Shown: positions 6,455 to 16,700 of the stretch, in pieces
Numbering within the stretch: position 1 is the stretch's first letter
Layout of the letters: the number at the start of each line of letters is the position of its first letter
Source of the DNA: CAYNEO01 sp964396245
Lineage (GTDB): Bacteria > Zixibacteria > MSB-5A5 > GN15 > FEB-12
Reading direction: 5' to 3'
Length of the DNA stretch: 23,511 nucleotides
NCBI GenBank assembly: GCA_964396245.1
Contig: CAYNEO010000054.1
Span: 1-23,511 of the forward strand
Notes under the pieces: generated by a model
Databases searched by the model: none
Told to the model about the DNA's origin: nothing
What the model saw: the letters and a program-made list of their open reading frames with translations, nothing else
Position numbers and translations under genes: made by a program

Positions 6455-7843
6455 TTATGATTCAACCTTCTTGACTTTCAAGGTGAGGTCCTGGACGCCG
6501 GTGATAACGACCTTGGTGCCCGGCTCGAGATCCTCGTCGAAATCAGCTTTCCAGAGCGCGCCCTCGAAAAAGACCAAGTGATCGGTCCGAACGACCGCCC
6601 GTTTGCCGATGAATCCCTCGTTGCCGATAAACGGCTTCCGACGCGCAGCCTTTACCACGAGCAGGATGACCACGGCGAGTGTCCCGCCGACCAGTAATGT
6701 AACCGTGATGAGCACAGACTTTGATACCTCCAGGGCCGGATTGTTCGTGTTGATGAGCATGAGGCCCCCAAGAAAGAGCGACACCAACCCGCCGATAGTT
6801 AGCAGACCGGCGCTGGCAATTTTAATCTCCAGAATGAACAAGACAATTGCAACGAGAATCAGCGCCACCCCCGCGTAGTTTACCGGCAAGACCGAGAACG
6901 AATAAAAGGCCAGTACGATACAAATCGCTCCGACCACACCCGGAAGGATAGCGCCGGGGCTCCACAGTTCGACCAGGATCCCCAGGCTGCCAATCGAAAA
7001 CAGGATGAATGCGATATCGGGGGAAGTGATTACCTGAAGCAATCTCTGCGAGAAGGACATCTTGATGTCTTCCGTGCGGACATCGGCCAGGTCCATGGTC
7101 TTTTCGCCGCCCGGCACCTCGGTGGTCTTCCCGTTCAATTTCTCGAACAGGTCATCGAGATTGTCGGCGCGAACGTTGATCACATTCATCTCGAGCGCTT
7201 CTCTGTCAGTGATAGAAACCGACTCGCGCACGGCTTTCTCGGCCCATTCGGCGTTTCGCCCGCGTTTGTCGGCGGCGGCTTTTATCTGCGCGACGGCGTC
7301 ATTGGTGATCTTCTCGTTCATCACCGAATCGATCTGCTCTCCGCTGCCCATTACCGGGTGCGCCGCGCCGATATTGGTCGACGGCGCCATGGCCACGAAG
7401 TTGGCCGCGTAGGCTATATAGACGCCCGCCGAACCCGCTCTCGCGCCCGATGGCCAGATGTACACGCAGACCGGTACGGTGCTGTTCAGAACGCTCTTGA
7501 TAATCTCCCACGTCGGCTGTGTAAAGCCGCCCGGCGTATCCATCCGGATAACCAGCATCTCGGCGTTATTGTCCTCGGCCTTCTGGATGGCGTCGGCAAT
7601 CCAGTCATTGACCACGGTGCCGATAACGCCGTCGACCGTCATGACATATACCAATCGCGGCGGTCGGGATACTTCTGCCTTGACCGGAGATTCGACGGAT
7701 GTCCCCGACCGGACTTCCTGGGAATCGGCCCGAACCGCGGGAGAATCGCTTGTCTGGGCAAGAAGGATAGTCCGCAGCGTGAACGAGAATATCGGGCTTA
7801 ACAGCAGAAAGCCGAACAGGGCCAGGATGAGTTTCTTTTTCAT
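6455..7843 (-). CDS. nfeD: NfeD-type membrane serine protease (stomatin operon partner)
   Basis: 462 aa from the ATG at 7843. I prefer this start to the in-frame GTG at 7918 because AAGGG lies upstream and a signal peptide begins exactly there (MKKKLILALFGFLLL). Domains: signal peptide with likely cleavage LLA|QTSD leaving N-terminal Gln31; a ClpP-like protease domain (about 62-240) with DTPGG, nucleophile Ser138 in GARAGSAG and Lys178 in NEKITND, the Ser-Lys dyad spaced as in the Pyrococcus NfeD homologue; four or five membrane segments (about 285-395); and a C-terminal NfeD OB-fold (about 405-460, GFIGKRAVVRTDHL). It probably acts in membrane quality control with the adjacent slipin. The stop of the preceding amidohydrolase lies 78 nt upstream. 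Confidence 0.92.
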   Translation of the reverse strand: MKKKLILALFGFLLLSPIFSFTLRTILLAQTSDSPAVRADSQEVRSGTSVESPVKAEVSRPPRLVYVMTVDGVIGTVVNDWIADAIQKAEDNNAEMLVIRMDTPGGFTQPTWEIIKSVLNSTVPVCVYIWPSGARAGSAGVYIAYAANFVAMAPSTNIGAAHPVMGSGEQIDSVMNEKITNDAVAQIKAAADKRGRNAEWAEKAVRESVSITDREALEMNVINVRADNLDDLFEKLNGKTTEVPGGEKTMDLADVRTEDIKMSFSQRLLQVITSPDIAFILFSIGSLGILVELWSPGAILPGVVGAICIVLAFYSFSVLPVNYAGVALILVAIVLFILEIKIASAGLLTIGGLVSLFLGGLMLINTNNPALEVSKSVLITVTLLVGGTLAVVILLVVKAARRKPFIGNEGFIGKRAVVRTDHLVFFEGALWKADFDEDLEPGTKVVITGVQDLTLKVKKVES

Positions 7844-7921
7844 GATTTTACCCTTCGATACTTGGAATATGGTCAGGGCGCCCGATGATGTCAACTTGAA
7901 ACCGGGGTACACCCGCACCAG

Positions 7922-9508
7922 CTACAGTTTCAACGAGTTGTCGGCGTGTTTTATTTGTCCGTCGAGAACTGTCGCCAGCACTTCGATATCATATATACGC
8001 GAGGGCGCCACCTGGATTATGTCTTTGTCGAGGATAACAAAATCAGCCGGGTAGTCCGGCATCAAATACCCGCGACAATCCGACTGTCCCGCCGCAATGG
8101 CGGGTCCGACCGTGAAACCGTGAAGGGCTTCCGCCGCAGTGATGCGTTGTTCCGGATGGAAGACGTCGCGACTGCCCGGGTGAGCCCTTCGCACTGCATG
8201 AGCCACGCCGGCGATCGGGTCTATCGGCTCGATAGGTGCATCCGACCCGAACGCCAGGTCAATCCCGCGATCCAGAAGCGTCCTGAAAATGTAGGCGTTG
8301 GCGCCGCGTTTGCCCCAGTATCGCCGTACCATCACCATATCCGCCGGACAATGCGAAGGTTGCATGGATGCCACGACGTTGAGTCGCTTGAGCCTTGCGA
8401 TGTCCTTGCGGCGCATAAGCTGCAAATGCTCGATTCGATGCCGCGCCCCGGAAGACAACGGCGGGCTTTGCTCGAATGCATCGAGGACATTCGAAACCGC
8501 CCGGTCGCCAATAGCGTGGATGGCGCAGGGCAATCCCAGCCTGGCCGCTTCCTTCACTATGTGCCGCATCTCTTTCACCGGGGTCACTTCCATACCGTAA
8601 TTGTCTTTGCTGCCGGTATACGTGTTAAAGCAGAGAGCTGTCTGGCTTCCCAGGGCACCGTCTGCAAATACCTTTACTCCCGCAATTCGCAAATATTCAT
8701 TGCCGGTGCCGTATTTTATCTGCTGACGGATCAGGTCAGGCAAAACCCGCGCCTGTGGATAATAGTTGATCCGCAACCCGAGAGCCCCGCGCTCGGCCAG
8801 ACTGGAAAGAAATGAAAACATCTCCGGGCTGTCGAATGAGTGCACGCCGGTAACGCCTTTGCTGTAGGCGTATTTGAGCGCTTTTCCATAACAGCGGGAG
8901 AGTTCTTTGGTCGTTGGCTGTGGAATTCGATTGTATATGAGACTGATAGCCGGACCTTCCCTGACAATACCCGACGGCGTGCCGTCGTCGAAACGCACAA
9001 TCTCCCCCCCTTCCGGGTCGGGCGTACGTTCATCGATACCGGCAATCTCCAATGCCCGCGAATTCACCCACGCAGAGTGTTGATCCTTGGAAAAGATAAA
9101 CGCCGGCCGGCGACCGGTGACTTTGTCGAGCAGATGGCGGTCCGGTTCAACCCGGGTCGGGAATTTGTCCGGGGAATAACCTTCTCCGATAATCCACTCG
9201 TCCGCCCGCTTCCGCCGGCTGAAAAGTCGGATCTTATCCACGCAGGTGTCCAGCGAAGTCTCGTAATCGAGCATCACGAACCCGAGCGTTCTGGCGAAAA
9301 ATACGAAATGAGTATGGGCATCGACCATTCCGGGCACGACCGTGAGGCCGTTCAGGTCATAGCGGCTGTAGCTCTTGAAATCGGGATCATGCTCGAGTCG
9401 GTTGCCCACCGCCACGATGCGATTACGAGATATCGCCATTGAATCCACCCGCAGCCGATTTGCCTGCGTGTAGATGCGGCCGTTGTAGAACAATGTCTTA
9501 CTTTTCAA
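7922..9508 (-). CDS. YtcJ-like metal-dependent amidohydrolase (Amidohydro_3 family)
   Basis: 528 aa, normal for the family. Metal ligands are visible: His65/His67 in PGMVDAHTHF, GVKVFADGALGSQTA (family lysine/Asp region), IHAIGDRAV, RHRIEHLQL and the late Asp in AFGSDAPIEPIDP, all in the order of YtcJ/N-substituted-formamide deformylase-like enzymes. The C-terminal PADFVILDKDI forms the small beta domain. Substrates of this family are poorly defined and I cannot name one. The start is a TTG (9508) overlapping the end of selB by 11 nt, with GGGGAGAG just upstream; TTG at 9493 is an alternative. There is no signal peptide, so it is cytoplasmic. The overlap ties it to the selA-selB message, but a role in selenium metabolism is not implied by the sequence. 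Confidence 0.88.
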   Translation of the reverse strand: MKSKTLFYNGRIYTQANRLRVDSMAISRNRIVAVGNRLEHDPDFKSYSRYDLNGLTVVPGMVDAHTHFVFFARTLGFVMLDYETSLDTCVDKIRLFSRRKRADEWIIGEGYSPDKFPTRVEPDRHLLDKVTGRRPAFIFSKDQHSAWVNSRALEIAGIDERTPDPEGGEIVRFDDGTPSGIVREGPAISLIYNRIPQPTTKELSRCYGKALKYAYSKGVTGVHSFDSPEMFSFLSSLAERGALGLRINYYPQARVLPDLIRQQIKYGTGNEYLRIAGVKVFADGALGSQTALCFNTYTGSKDNYGMEVTPVKEMRHIVKEAARLGLPCAIHAIGDRAVSNVLDAFEQSPPLSSGARHRIEHLQLMRRKDIARLKRLNVVASMQPSHCPADMVMVRRYWGKRGANAYIFRTLLDRGIDLAFGSDAPIEPIDPIAGVAHAVRRAHPGSRDVFHPEQRITAAEALHGFTVGPAIAAGQSDCRGYLMPDYPADFVILDKDIIQVAPSRIYDIEVLATVLDGQIKHADNSLKL

Positions 9509-11387
9509 AGTGCTCTCCCCTGACGCGAATGTCTCCCTGACGTTCTGTCAGCTTCAAACGATCAGTTTCCTCCAGAATTGGGATCACCCATTTCCGTGTC
9601 AGGCCAAACTTCTCCCGAAGGTCTGCCACCGCGAGTTGCCCGTCCCGTTTGATCTTGTCGCGTATGAAAGCTATTATCTGTTCCCAGATGTCGCTCAGAA
9701 AGAGGAAGCTGGAACCGCACTTGTATGCCTCTCCGGTATCGATAATATACTTGATGGCCTGCTGATAATTCTTTCCACCCGCGGCAAGTCGTGGCAGATC
9801 GGGTGGTGAGAAAGGATTTTCACGAAGCTGCCGCATGATCTCATCGTGGGCCTGCTTGATGACCCCTTTCAGGCTCATCTCCCGCCCGGCAAGATTGTAC
9901 AACTCGCCCTGCTGAACCAGCCCGCGCTGATCCAGGAGGTAATTCACGAGAACTCGCGATGTTGCCCTGTCGAAAGGAGAAAGCGCGACAATATTGTCCA
10001 GCGTGAGTCCTTTGAGGTGCGGCCTGTCCTTGAGGTGCGTTTCTATCGCCATTCTCAGCAAGGTCACCGCCTCGTCGAGGTATTCCCGATGAAAGACATA
10101 TTCCCCGAACCTTCCTATTTCCTTATGTTTAATCTTCTGCCCGACAATGGCAGTGATTTCGTCCCGGGAATAGTTTGCATTTACAAGAAGATCGTCAGTC
10201 CTAACGAGAGTCTGCTTCCGCAGTTCTGATTTGACGAGATTTTCGAGGTCGTCGGACTTGCGATCCGTCAAATAGCTATACCGGTCATAATTCTTGCGTC
10301 GGGGCAGTCGCGGGAGATGGTCCAGAACCCGACCGCCTCCAAGCGTCTCCATCGGCGTTATCAGCCTGATAATAAAGTGATCTCCGACCAGCGTATACAC
10401 CGGTTCTTCCGGACGAAAGAACACGATCCCTTCCTCCGCCGGCTTGAGTTCCTTGCGGTCATAAAGGCGAATCTCCCCTTCCATCTCGGTTGTACCGACA
10501 ATGAGCAATACCTTTCGCCGGTCCGAGAGCGAGATCGGGGATTCGGGAATCAGTCGCACTTCCAGGGCGAGAACGGGGTTGTCCGCAAAATACGAGAGAT
10601 CAGTCCTGTCCGAAATTACGCCCCCCCGGACGAGCTTTTCCTTGTCGACGCCGCTGAAAGACGCCGCCGTGCGGTGCCCCGGCGTGACCTCGCTAACCTC
10701 GTCGTTGTGCGTCTGAAGGGACCGAATTTTGCCCGTGGTCCGGCTCGGCCAGATACCGACCGGCTGCCCGACCGAAAGCCGCCCGCCGCGGAGTGTCCCG
10801 GTCACCACCCCGCCAATCCCCGGCCGGATAAACGACCGGTCGATGTACAGGCGGGCTTTGCCGATATCCTTGCGGGCGGCTAGCTTTGCCGGCAGCTCGT
10901 TCAGATACGCCACGAGACTGTCGAACCCTTCCCCCGTCTGTGCCGACACCCGGAAGATTGGGGCGTCGGCCAGAAATGACTTCGCCACCTGGTCACGGAT
11001 TTCCTGCTCCAGCAACTCCAGCCAGTCAGGTTCGACCAGATCAATCTTGTTGATGACTATGAATCCCTGCTGGACGCCGAGCAGCTTGACAATCTGAAAA
11101 TGCTCCTGGCTCTGCGGCATCCAGCCGTCGTCGGCGGCAATGACAAGCATTACGGCGTCCGTCCCGCCCGCTCCGGCGATCATGTTCTTGACAAACCGCT
11201 CGTGCCCGGGAACGTCGACAAACGCGATTTCATCGTCACTCGGAGTCGTGTAAAAAGCAAAACCGAGGTCAATGGTCATGCCCCGGTTTTTTTCTTCCGG
11301 CAGGCGGTCCGGGTCAGTTCCCGTCAGACGGCGCACTATCGCTGATTTGCCGTGATCTATGTGCCCTGCTGTACCGATGACTATCAT
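9498..11387 (-). CDS. selB: Selenocysteine-specific elongation factor SelB
   Basis: 629 aa, standard for bacterial SelB. It delivers Sec-tRNA(Sec) to UGA codons marked by a SECIS hairpin. The GTPase domain has the P-loop GTAGHIDHGKS (residues 5-15), RGMTIDLGFAF (switch I), DVPGHERF and NKIDL. EF-Tu-like beta domains follow (about 180-350). The C-terminal third contains the winged-helix repeats, ending QLAVADLREKFGLTRKWVIP, which bind SECIS RNA. GHIDHGKS with RGMTIDLGFA distinguishes SelB from EF-Tu. It begins 14 nt after selA and overlaps the next gene. No Shine-Dalgarno is visible at ATG 11387, so translation may depend on coupling to selA. Confidence 0.95.
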   Translation of the reverse strand: MIVIGTAGHIDHGKSAIVRRLTGTDPDRLPEEKNRGMTIDLGFAFYTTPSDDEIAFVDVPGHERFVKNMIAGAGGTDAVMLVIAADDGWMPQSQEHFQIVKLLGVQQGFIVINKIDLVEPDWLELLEQEIRDQVAKSFLADAPIFRVSAQTGEGFDSLVAYLNELPAKLAARKDIGKARLYIDRSFIRPGIGGVVTGTLRGGRLSVGQPVGIWPSRTTGKIRSLQTHNDEVSEVTPGHRTAASFSGVDKEKLVRGGVISDRTDLSYFADNPVLALEVRLIPESPISLSDRRKVLLIVGTTEMEGEIRLYDRKELKPAEEGIVFFRPEEPVYTLVGDHFIIRLITPMETLGGGRVLDHLPRLPRRKNYDRYSYLTDRKSDDLENLVKSELRKQTLVRTDDLLVNANYSRDEITAIVGQKIKHKEIGRFGEYVFHREYLDEAVTLLRMAIETHLKDRPHLKGLTLDNIVALSPFDRATSRVLVNYLLDQRGLVQQGELYNLAGREMSLKGVIKQAHDEIMRQLRENPFSPPDLPRLAAGGKNYQQAIKYIIDTGEAYKCGSSFLFLSDIWEQIIAFIRDKIKRDGQLAVADLREKFGLTRKWVIPILEETDRLKLTERQGDIRVRGEHFEK

Positions 11388-11401
11388 GAGCTATGTTATT
11401 G

Positions 11402-12778
11402 TTACGTGATCGCCCCTCGGATACCGTCGACCAGCAGCGGGATGTCTTCCACATCCACCGCTTTCAGGTCGAGGATGAACCTGTCGTCGTCGATTCGCCC
11501 GATGATCGGCGGTTGTTGATCCCGGAAAAACTCCATGAGTCGTGTGGCCTTGTAATCCGGCGAAAATACCAGCCCCACCGAAGGAATCTCTGATTGCGGC
11601 AACGCCCCGCCACCGATGTAGACTTGAGTCGCTGCCACTGTCACCCCGGGCGGATTACCGGCCCGTACCAGCATGTCTTTCCCTCGCTGATACAGTTCCG
11701 ACACCGGCACCGAAAACAACGACCAGATTTTGATATCCTCTTGATACGTCCCGTTGAGATAGATTGTCAGCAGTTTCTCCAGAATGGCGAATACGATTTT
11801 GTCCGCGCGGACAGTTCTGAAAATCGGGTTTTTCTTGATCCGTTGAATCATTTCCGCGCGACCTACAATCAGCCCCGCCTGAACACCGCCGAGCATCTTG
11901 TCGCCGGAAAAGGTGGTAACGTCGGCTCCGGCCCGGACCGATTGCTGGACAGTGGGTTCTTTGTATCCCAGAATCTTCTTGGTCGGGAAAAACACACCGC
12001 TGCCGAGATCATTCAGCACGGGGATGCCGTGACGCTTGCCGAGCGCAACCAGTTCTTTCAATGGGACCTCATCCGTGAATCCCGCCTGCACGAAATTGCT
12101 CTTGTGCACTTTCAGGATGAGACCGGTCCTGTCATCGATGGCATTCTCGTAATCCGCCGGCGAAGTGATGTTGGTGGTCCCGACTTCGCACAGCCGCGCG
12201 CCGGAACGCTTGAGAATGTCGGGGATACGGAACCCGCCGCCAATCTGCACCAGTTCACCGCGCGAGATCAGCACGTTCTTTCGACTAGCCAGTGTATTCA
12301 GGGCCACAAAGAGGGCTGCCGCGCAGTTATTCACAACCGTAGCGCTCTCGGCCTCGGACAGGGCTGCCAGATACCGCTCGCAGGCGGCGCCGCGCTTGCC
12401 CCTGACGCCTTTTTCGAGGTCAAACTCGATATTGCCGTACCCCACCACCGTCTTCATGATATCCCTGAACATGGATTCCGACAGCGGCGCCCGCCCGAGG
12501 TTGGTGTGAACGACTATACCCGTGGCATTGATCACGCGTCCCACTTCGCGGCGCTTCTCACGAAGCAGCCGTGAGATTATCTGATCCATCAGCCGTTCCC
12601 GGGTAAGTTCGGTCCCCTTCTTCCTCAACGCCGCCTTGGATTCGGCAACCACTTCCTTGACGGCTGACGCGACAATCGGTCGCGGCAGACGGTCCAGCCA
12701 GGGCGCCAGCGCCTTTGCTTGCAGCAATTCTTCCACGGCGGGGAAATCTCTGGGAGTCTTGATTACTTCTTTGGCCAT
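11402..12778 (-). CDS. selA: L-seryl-tRNA(Sec) selenium transferase SelA
   Basis: 458 aa, full length. This pyridoxal-phosphate enzyme converts Ser-tRNA(Sec) to Sec-tRNA(Sec) using selenophosphate. Motifs: RVINATGIVVHTNLGRAPLS (82-100), the glycine/arginine region GVRGKRGAACERYLAALSEA, and the PLP-binding Lys294 in FSGDKMLGGVQAGLIVG. It is followed by selB, the classical bacterial selAB order. No tRNA(Sec), selD or SECIS element was found here. The ATG at 12778 overlaps the 3' end of the cyclase-like gene by 16 nt and has no Shine-Dalgarno. A perfect TATAAT lies 8 nt upstream inside that gene, so either translational coupling or a leaderless internal transcript could serve it. Confidence 0.95.
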   Translation of the reverse strand: MAKEVIKTPRDFPAVEELLQAKALAPWLDRLPRPIVASAVKEVVAESKAALRKKGTELTRERLMDQIISRLLREKRREVGRVINATGIVVHTNLGRAPLSESMFRDIMKTVVGYGNIEFDLEKGVRGKRGAACERYLAALSEAESATVVNNCAAALFVALNTLASRKNVLISRGELVQIGGGFRIPDILKRSGARLCEVGTTNITSPADYENAIDDRTGLILKVHKSNFVQAGFTDEVPLKELVALGKRHGIPVLNDLGSGVFFPTKKILGYKEPTVQQSVRAGADVTTFSGDKMLGGVQAGLIVGRAEMIQRIKKNPIFRTVRADKIVFAILEKLLTIYLNGTYQEDIKIWSLFSVPVSELYQRGKDMLVRAGNPPGVTVAATQVYIGGGALPQSEIPSVGLVFSPDYKATRLMEFFRDQQPPIIGRIDDDRFILDLKAVDVEDIPLLVDGIRGAIT

Positions 12779-13695
12779 ATCGACGGATTATAGATTATAT
12801 ATCCCAGCACCGACCCAACGTTCTTCAGCGACTGCGCTGAACACTTGTCCGGCGTGTCTTCCTCGGTGTGCCAGTATGGATAATCGAAATCGATGATGAC
12901 GGACGCCGGTACGCCGGCCGCATTCAACGACATGTGATCGTCGATCAAGCCCACACCGATACTGTCGATGAACGTGTTGATACCGAGTTCGGCGGCCACG
13001 TTCCAGATCATATTGTTGATTGCCGGATGAAACTGCTGCGAGATCGAGTCACGGTAAATCTGTTGATCGCTGTCCCCCACCATGTCCACCACGATTCCGA
13101 ATCGGTATTTCCCGCGGATTCCTTTTCCCACCGATGCGAAGTGCCGCGATCCGAGAAGGTAATAGTCGAAATCGCCGCTTTTGCCCCAGTCTTCACCATC
13201 GACCAGTACGAGGTCAACGTTTACTTTGGGCGGCTTATCGACCAGCATGTGGGCCAGCTCCATCAGCACGGCCACGCCGGAAGCGCCGTCGTTGGCTCCG
13301 TCAATCGGTTCCAGCGCCCTCTCCGGCGTGCTGGCGTAGTCCGCCCGTGGACGTGAGTCCCAGTGAGCCATCAGGAGAATCGGCTTGTCATCTTTTTCCC
13401 CGCCGCGGTACCTGGCAATCACATTCACCAGCGGCAACTCGCGGCCGCTGTACGGGTCCACAAAAGTGAACGCCTGCGAATCGATAGTCAGCCCCAGTTC
13501 AGTGAAGTAGGTGTAGAAATAACTCCGACACTGACGCCACGAGTCGGTACCCGGCACCCGGGGACCAAAGTCGACTTGCCGGAGTAAATACTCGTACGAA
13601 CGGTCGCCGTTGAACTCGGGAGCGCTCACCTGCCCGGCGCCGCAGCCGACCCACAGGGACGTGATAACTATTAGCAGTGCAAGGAGATATTTCAT
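12763..13695 (-). CDS. M28-family zinc enzyme, glutaminyl-peptide cyclotransferase-like, putative lipoprotein
   Basis: 310 aa from ATG 13695. This start gives a lipoprotein-like leader (MKYLLALLIVITSLWVGC, Cys18 as possible lipid site, though Trp at -3 is atypical); an upstream in-frame start at 13782 would overlap sprA. The M28 fold is clear: MAHWDSRP (109-116), DGANDGASG with Asp136, VDGEDW with Glu168/Asp169, LLGSRHFA (180-187), VDMVGD (203-208), DDHMSL (252-257) and YWHTEEDTPDK with His276. LGSRH, DDH and WHTxxDT match glutaminyl cyclases better than ordinary M28 aminopeptidases. Such enzymes convert N-terminal Gln to pyroglutamate. It starts 46 nt after sprA and overlaps selA by 16 nt. 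The lipoprotein leader places it in the periplasm. An aminopeptidase remains possible. Confidence 0.82.
   Translation of the reverse strand: MKYLLALLIVITSLWVGCGAGQVSAPEFNGDRSYEYLLRQVDFGPRVPGTDSWRQCRSYFYTYFTELGLTIDSQAFTFVDPYSGRELPLVNVIARYRGGEKDDKPILLMAHWDSRPRADYASTPERALEPIDGANDGASGVAVLMELAHMLVDKPPKVNVDLVLVDGEDWGKSGDFDYYLLGSRHFASVGKGIRGKYRFGIVVDMVGDSDQQIYRDSISQQFHPAINNMIWNVAAELGINTFIDSIGVGLIDDHMSLNAAGVPASVIIDFDYPYWHTEEDTPDKCSAQSLKNVGSVLGYIIYNPSIWPKK
12787..12792 (-). promoter_or_regulatory. Possible internal -10 element for selA
   Basis: TATAAT, a perfect -10 hexamer on the minus strand, ends 8 nt before the selA ATG, inside the last codons of the preceding gene (Tyr-Asn). No good -35 is placed 16-18 nt further upstream, and a second TATAAT overlaps an A/T-rich run just before it. 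The spacing equals that of two other candidate leaderless genes in the window. It is weak evidence by itself, since the bases are also coding. Confidence 0.25.
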
Positions 13696-13741
13696 AGCGG
13701 CAATTAGTCGGACAGGCGCGGTCAAGTCAAATGAAAAGATA

Positions 13742-16700
13742 TTAGAACCGGATTTCAGCCCATATTTGCAGCTCACGGACATGGCTCTTACGATTCTGGA
13801 TATTATCGTTCGTATCCTGCCACCGCGCGGTCAGACCGCCTTTGACCTGCCGGCTGAACGTGTATGATATTACCGGCGACACCGAGAAGTCTGACTTGTC
13901 GACGGACAACACGAACGGTCCGCCCGTGGAAGACGTCTCACTCGTGTTGGATGCCTGCCGGACATTTACGCTGATGGAAACCTCCGACTTGAACTTCACC
14001 TTTCCGAATAACGGAATGGCAATGCCTCCCGGGGCGGTGAACGAGTACTTCGATGAGAACTGGAACGACTTACGCTCGGCGAGAGTCTCGTTACGCAGCG
14101 CTCCGTCCGTGGGATTGTAAGTCAAGGACCGCGACTTCGACACCGAGTACGACCCGGAGAACGAAAGCGTCCGGAACAGATTGAAGTTTATCGACAGTAG
14201 CGGACTGAAGTCCTGATTCTCGCTGTGGCTGATGACGAAGCCGCCGTCGATAGACACATCTTCGCTGATCGATCTACTGTAACTCGTTTTAGGGGCAAAC
14301 ACGTCGATGAACTTGTTGATCGGCCCCTTTATCAACGGCAGGGTGGTGAACCGTTGAATGCGGATACTCAAATCCGGCCAACCGACCGACCGTCGTTCCT
14401 TGCGGTCACCCTGCTTGACGAGGTCGCGAGTCACGCCACGCTTATACCGTACGTCGGTGGCTATGCCGCCCAGGAATGTAAAGCCGGAGGAAAACTCATA
14501 CGCCTCGGACTCGCTCGCAAACGGCGGACGGCGATCGGTTCCGAGTTCGACATCCGTTTGATCGTAAATGCCAAAACGATATTGCCACGCCGGGCGGTCC
14601 AGCATTCCCGGAACCGAGTTATTGTAGCCGGTGGTGTACTTGTAACCGATTGGCTCGATCCAGCCCGTCAGGAATCTCAGCACCGCCAGCGGTGGATCAT
14701 AGAACGGTTTCTCCTTGGACCGGTCGACCTCGTCAGTGCCCCGGCGCACCCGCCGAACCGTTGATGATCTCGCGCTTGATCTCGAACCCGAGCCGCCCAG
14801 CAGCGCCAGATGCTTGAACGTGCCGGTTACCCCCCAGCTTCTGGCCACATCTGACTTTCTCGTGTCGGTCGAGCGCTCGTACAGCTCGCTGTAACGCGCC
14901 GAGTAGTTAAACCTGGAATCGATGAAATTGAACAGCTTCGGATCGTAATTGGCGTTGAAACTCTGGTTATAGTTTGTCTCCAGACCGAGTCTGATCTTAC
15001 TCGGATTCCAGCTCATATTCACGCGGTCGGGATCACTGAGATCACGCTTGGTGGTGAAATTGTACGACGCCGTCAGGTTTTCGAATACCCGGTAACTCAT
15101 GTTCATACTGCCGGAAAACTCGCGGCGCAGCGAGGAGACCCGCTTTCCGTCGATATCATCGCTCAGGGTCAGGGACCGATTGAATCGGCCGTCCCAACTC
15201 CACTGGTTCGGGAAGAGACCGAGCTCCGATTTCGCCGCCTTCTTCAAAATCGGAATCGGTTTCAGCCAGAAGAAGATGGGAAGCTTCGGAGGATTCGAAA
15301 CGCCCATGTCAAAACCGGCGTCGACATTATAGTTCTCGCCCAGGCTGTACGGCCTGTTCACAGAGGTCTGATTGGTGCGCGAATACGAAAAACTGACATC
15401 CTGCCGATTCAGGAATATATCGTATAACAGGTTTTTCCCGCGATGGCTGAAATTCTCGGAAACACGGAACGATCGCGTTTCGCTGACCGACTTCTCCTCC
15501 TGGCGGACGTTTTCGGGCAGCACGATATCCGACCGGGTCCGCAGAAGCGGAATCTGGGTGCTCTTGCTATACGAGTATGATACCGGCAGCCTCGCACCAA
15601 CCGAGCGCGGCAAGAACTGCTGAAGCTGGAGAGTTGCGTTGTAGCTCATCCCCTGCTGTGTCTGTCCACTGCCGAGGTTGTTGTCACTGCCGCCTCTCGT
15701 CGCGGCCGAAATCCCTCTGAAATATGGATCCCGGTACTCATAACTGAACCCGTACGACAAGAGATCGGCCATATTACCCGCGATCGAAATTCGGCCCGCC
15801 GTACCGACGTCCTTGCGGACATTTGTCACCCGTAACTCATCCAGCCATATATCGCCGGACACTTCCTTTTCCGGGTTCGGGTTGACGACCCCGACGGCAA
15901 AGTAGAGTATTTCGTTAATGTTGGGATCCCCCCTGACACGGTAATTACCCGACGAAACATCCACGTCGTTATAAGTCTTCCCCTCGGACAGGTTGCGCTG
16001 AGCGGAGTCCTTCAGGGCGGTTATATCGTTGAAGTCGATCTTTACGTAATTGCCCGGATCCCACCCGCTGCGGACAGGCACGACGGAGTGGTACTCGTAA
16101 AAGACCGAATCGTTTTCACCGAGTCGGAAAAACATCTGTACCGAATCCTGGTCGATGTTGTCGCCGCCGTGAACGTACATCTCCAGCGTCCGATACCCGG
16201 AGTACCGCTCAACCGTGATCAGGTCCTTGGTGGCCAGGCAGGTGTCGCGAGAACGCAGATTACTGTATTTGAGCATCAATCCGCTCTGTGACTCGGTCAC
16301 GTTGTTCCGCGTATCCTGATAGGGCTCCACCCCGGGCGGAGCCTGGAAGGATCCGTCATCCTCGCTGACCGTTGCCACCACGAAATTCGTGTTACTCTGT
16401 CCCGTCGGATCAACGACGACCGTGTCCTGCCAGTTCGACTGGACGAAGTACCAGTCCGCAACTTCCACCGTATCCGCCGTTGAAATGGTATCGTCCGATT
16501 CGAACCAGACTCGAACGTGGGTTATCTTGTCCCAGAGCGCGGTGAGATCCGGCGACGACGTCACGATAGTATCAAGCGCGAGCGAGTCGCGAATCGGTAT
16601 GCGGAATGTTCGCCACTTGGTCGGATCCTCGTCTGGTCCCCGCTCGGAGCCCGGTACGAAGAAGGGATTATTCAGGCTGTCACTCAGGTCTACGACATAT

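Noticed and set aside
11594..12574. Open frame opposite selA (326 codons, plus strand)
   Set aside because: It is antisense to a conserved enzyme, and its translation has no protein-family features.
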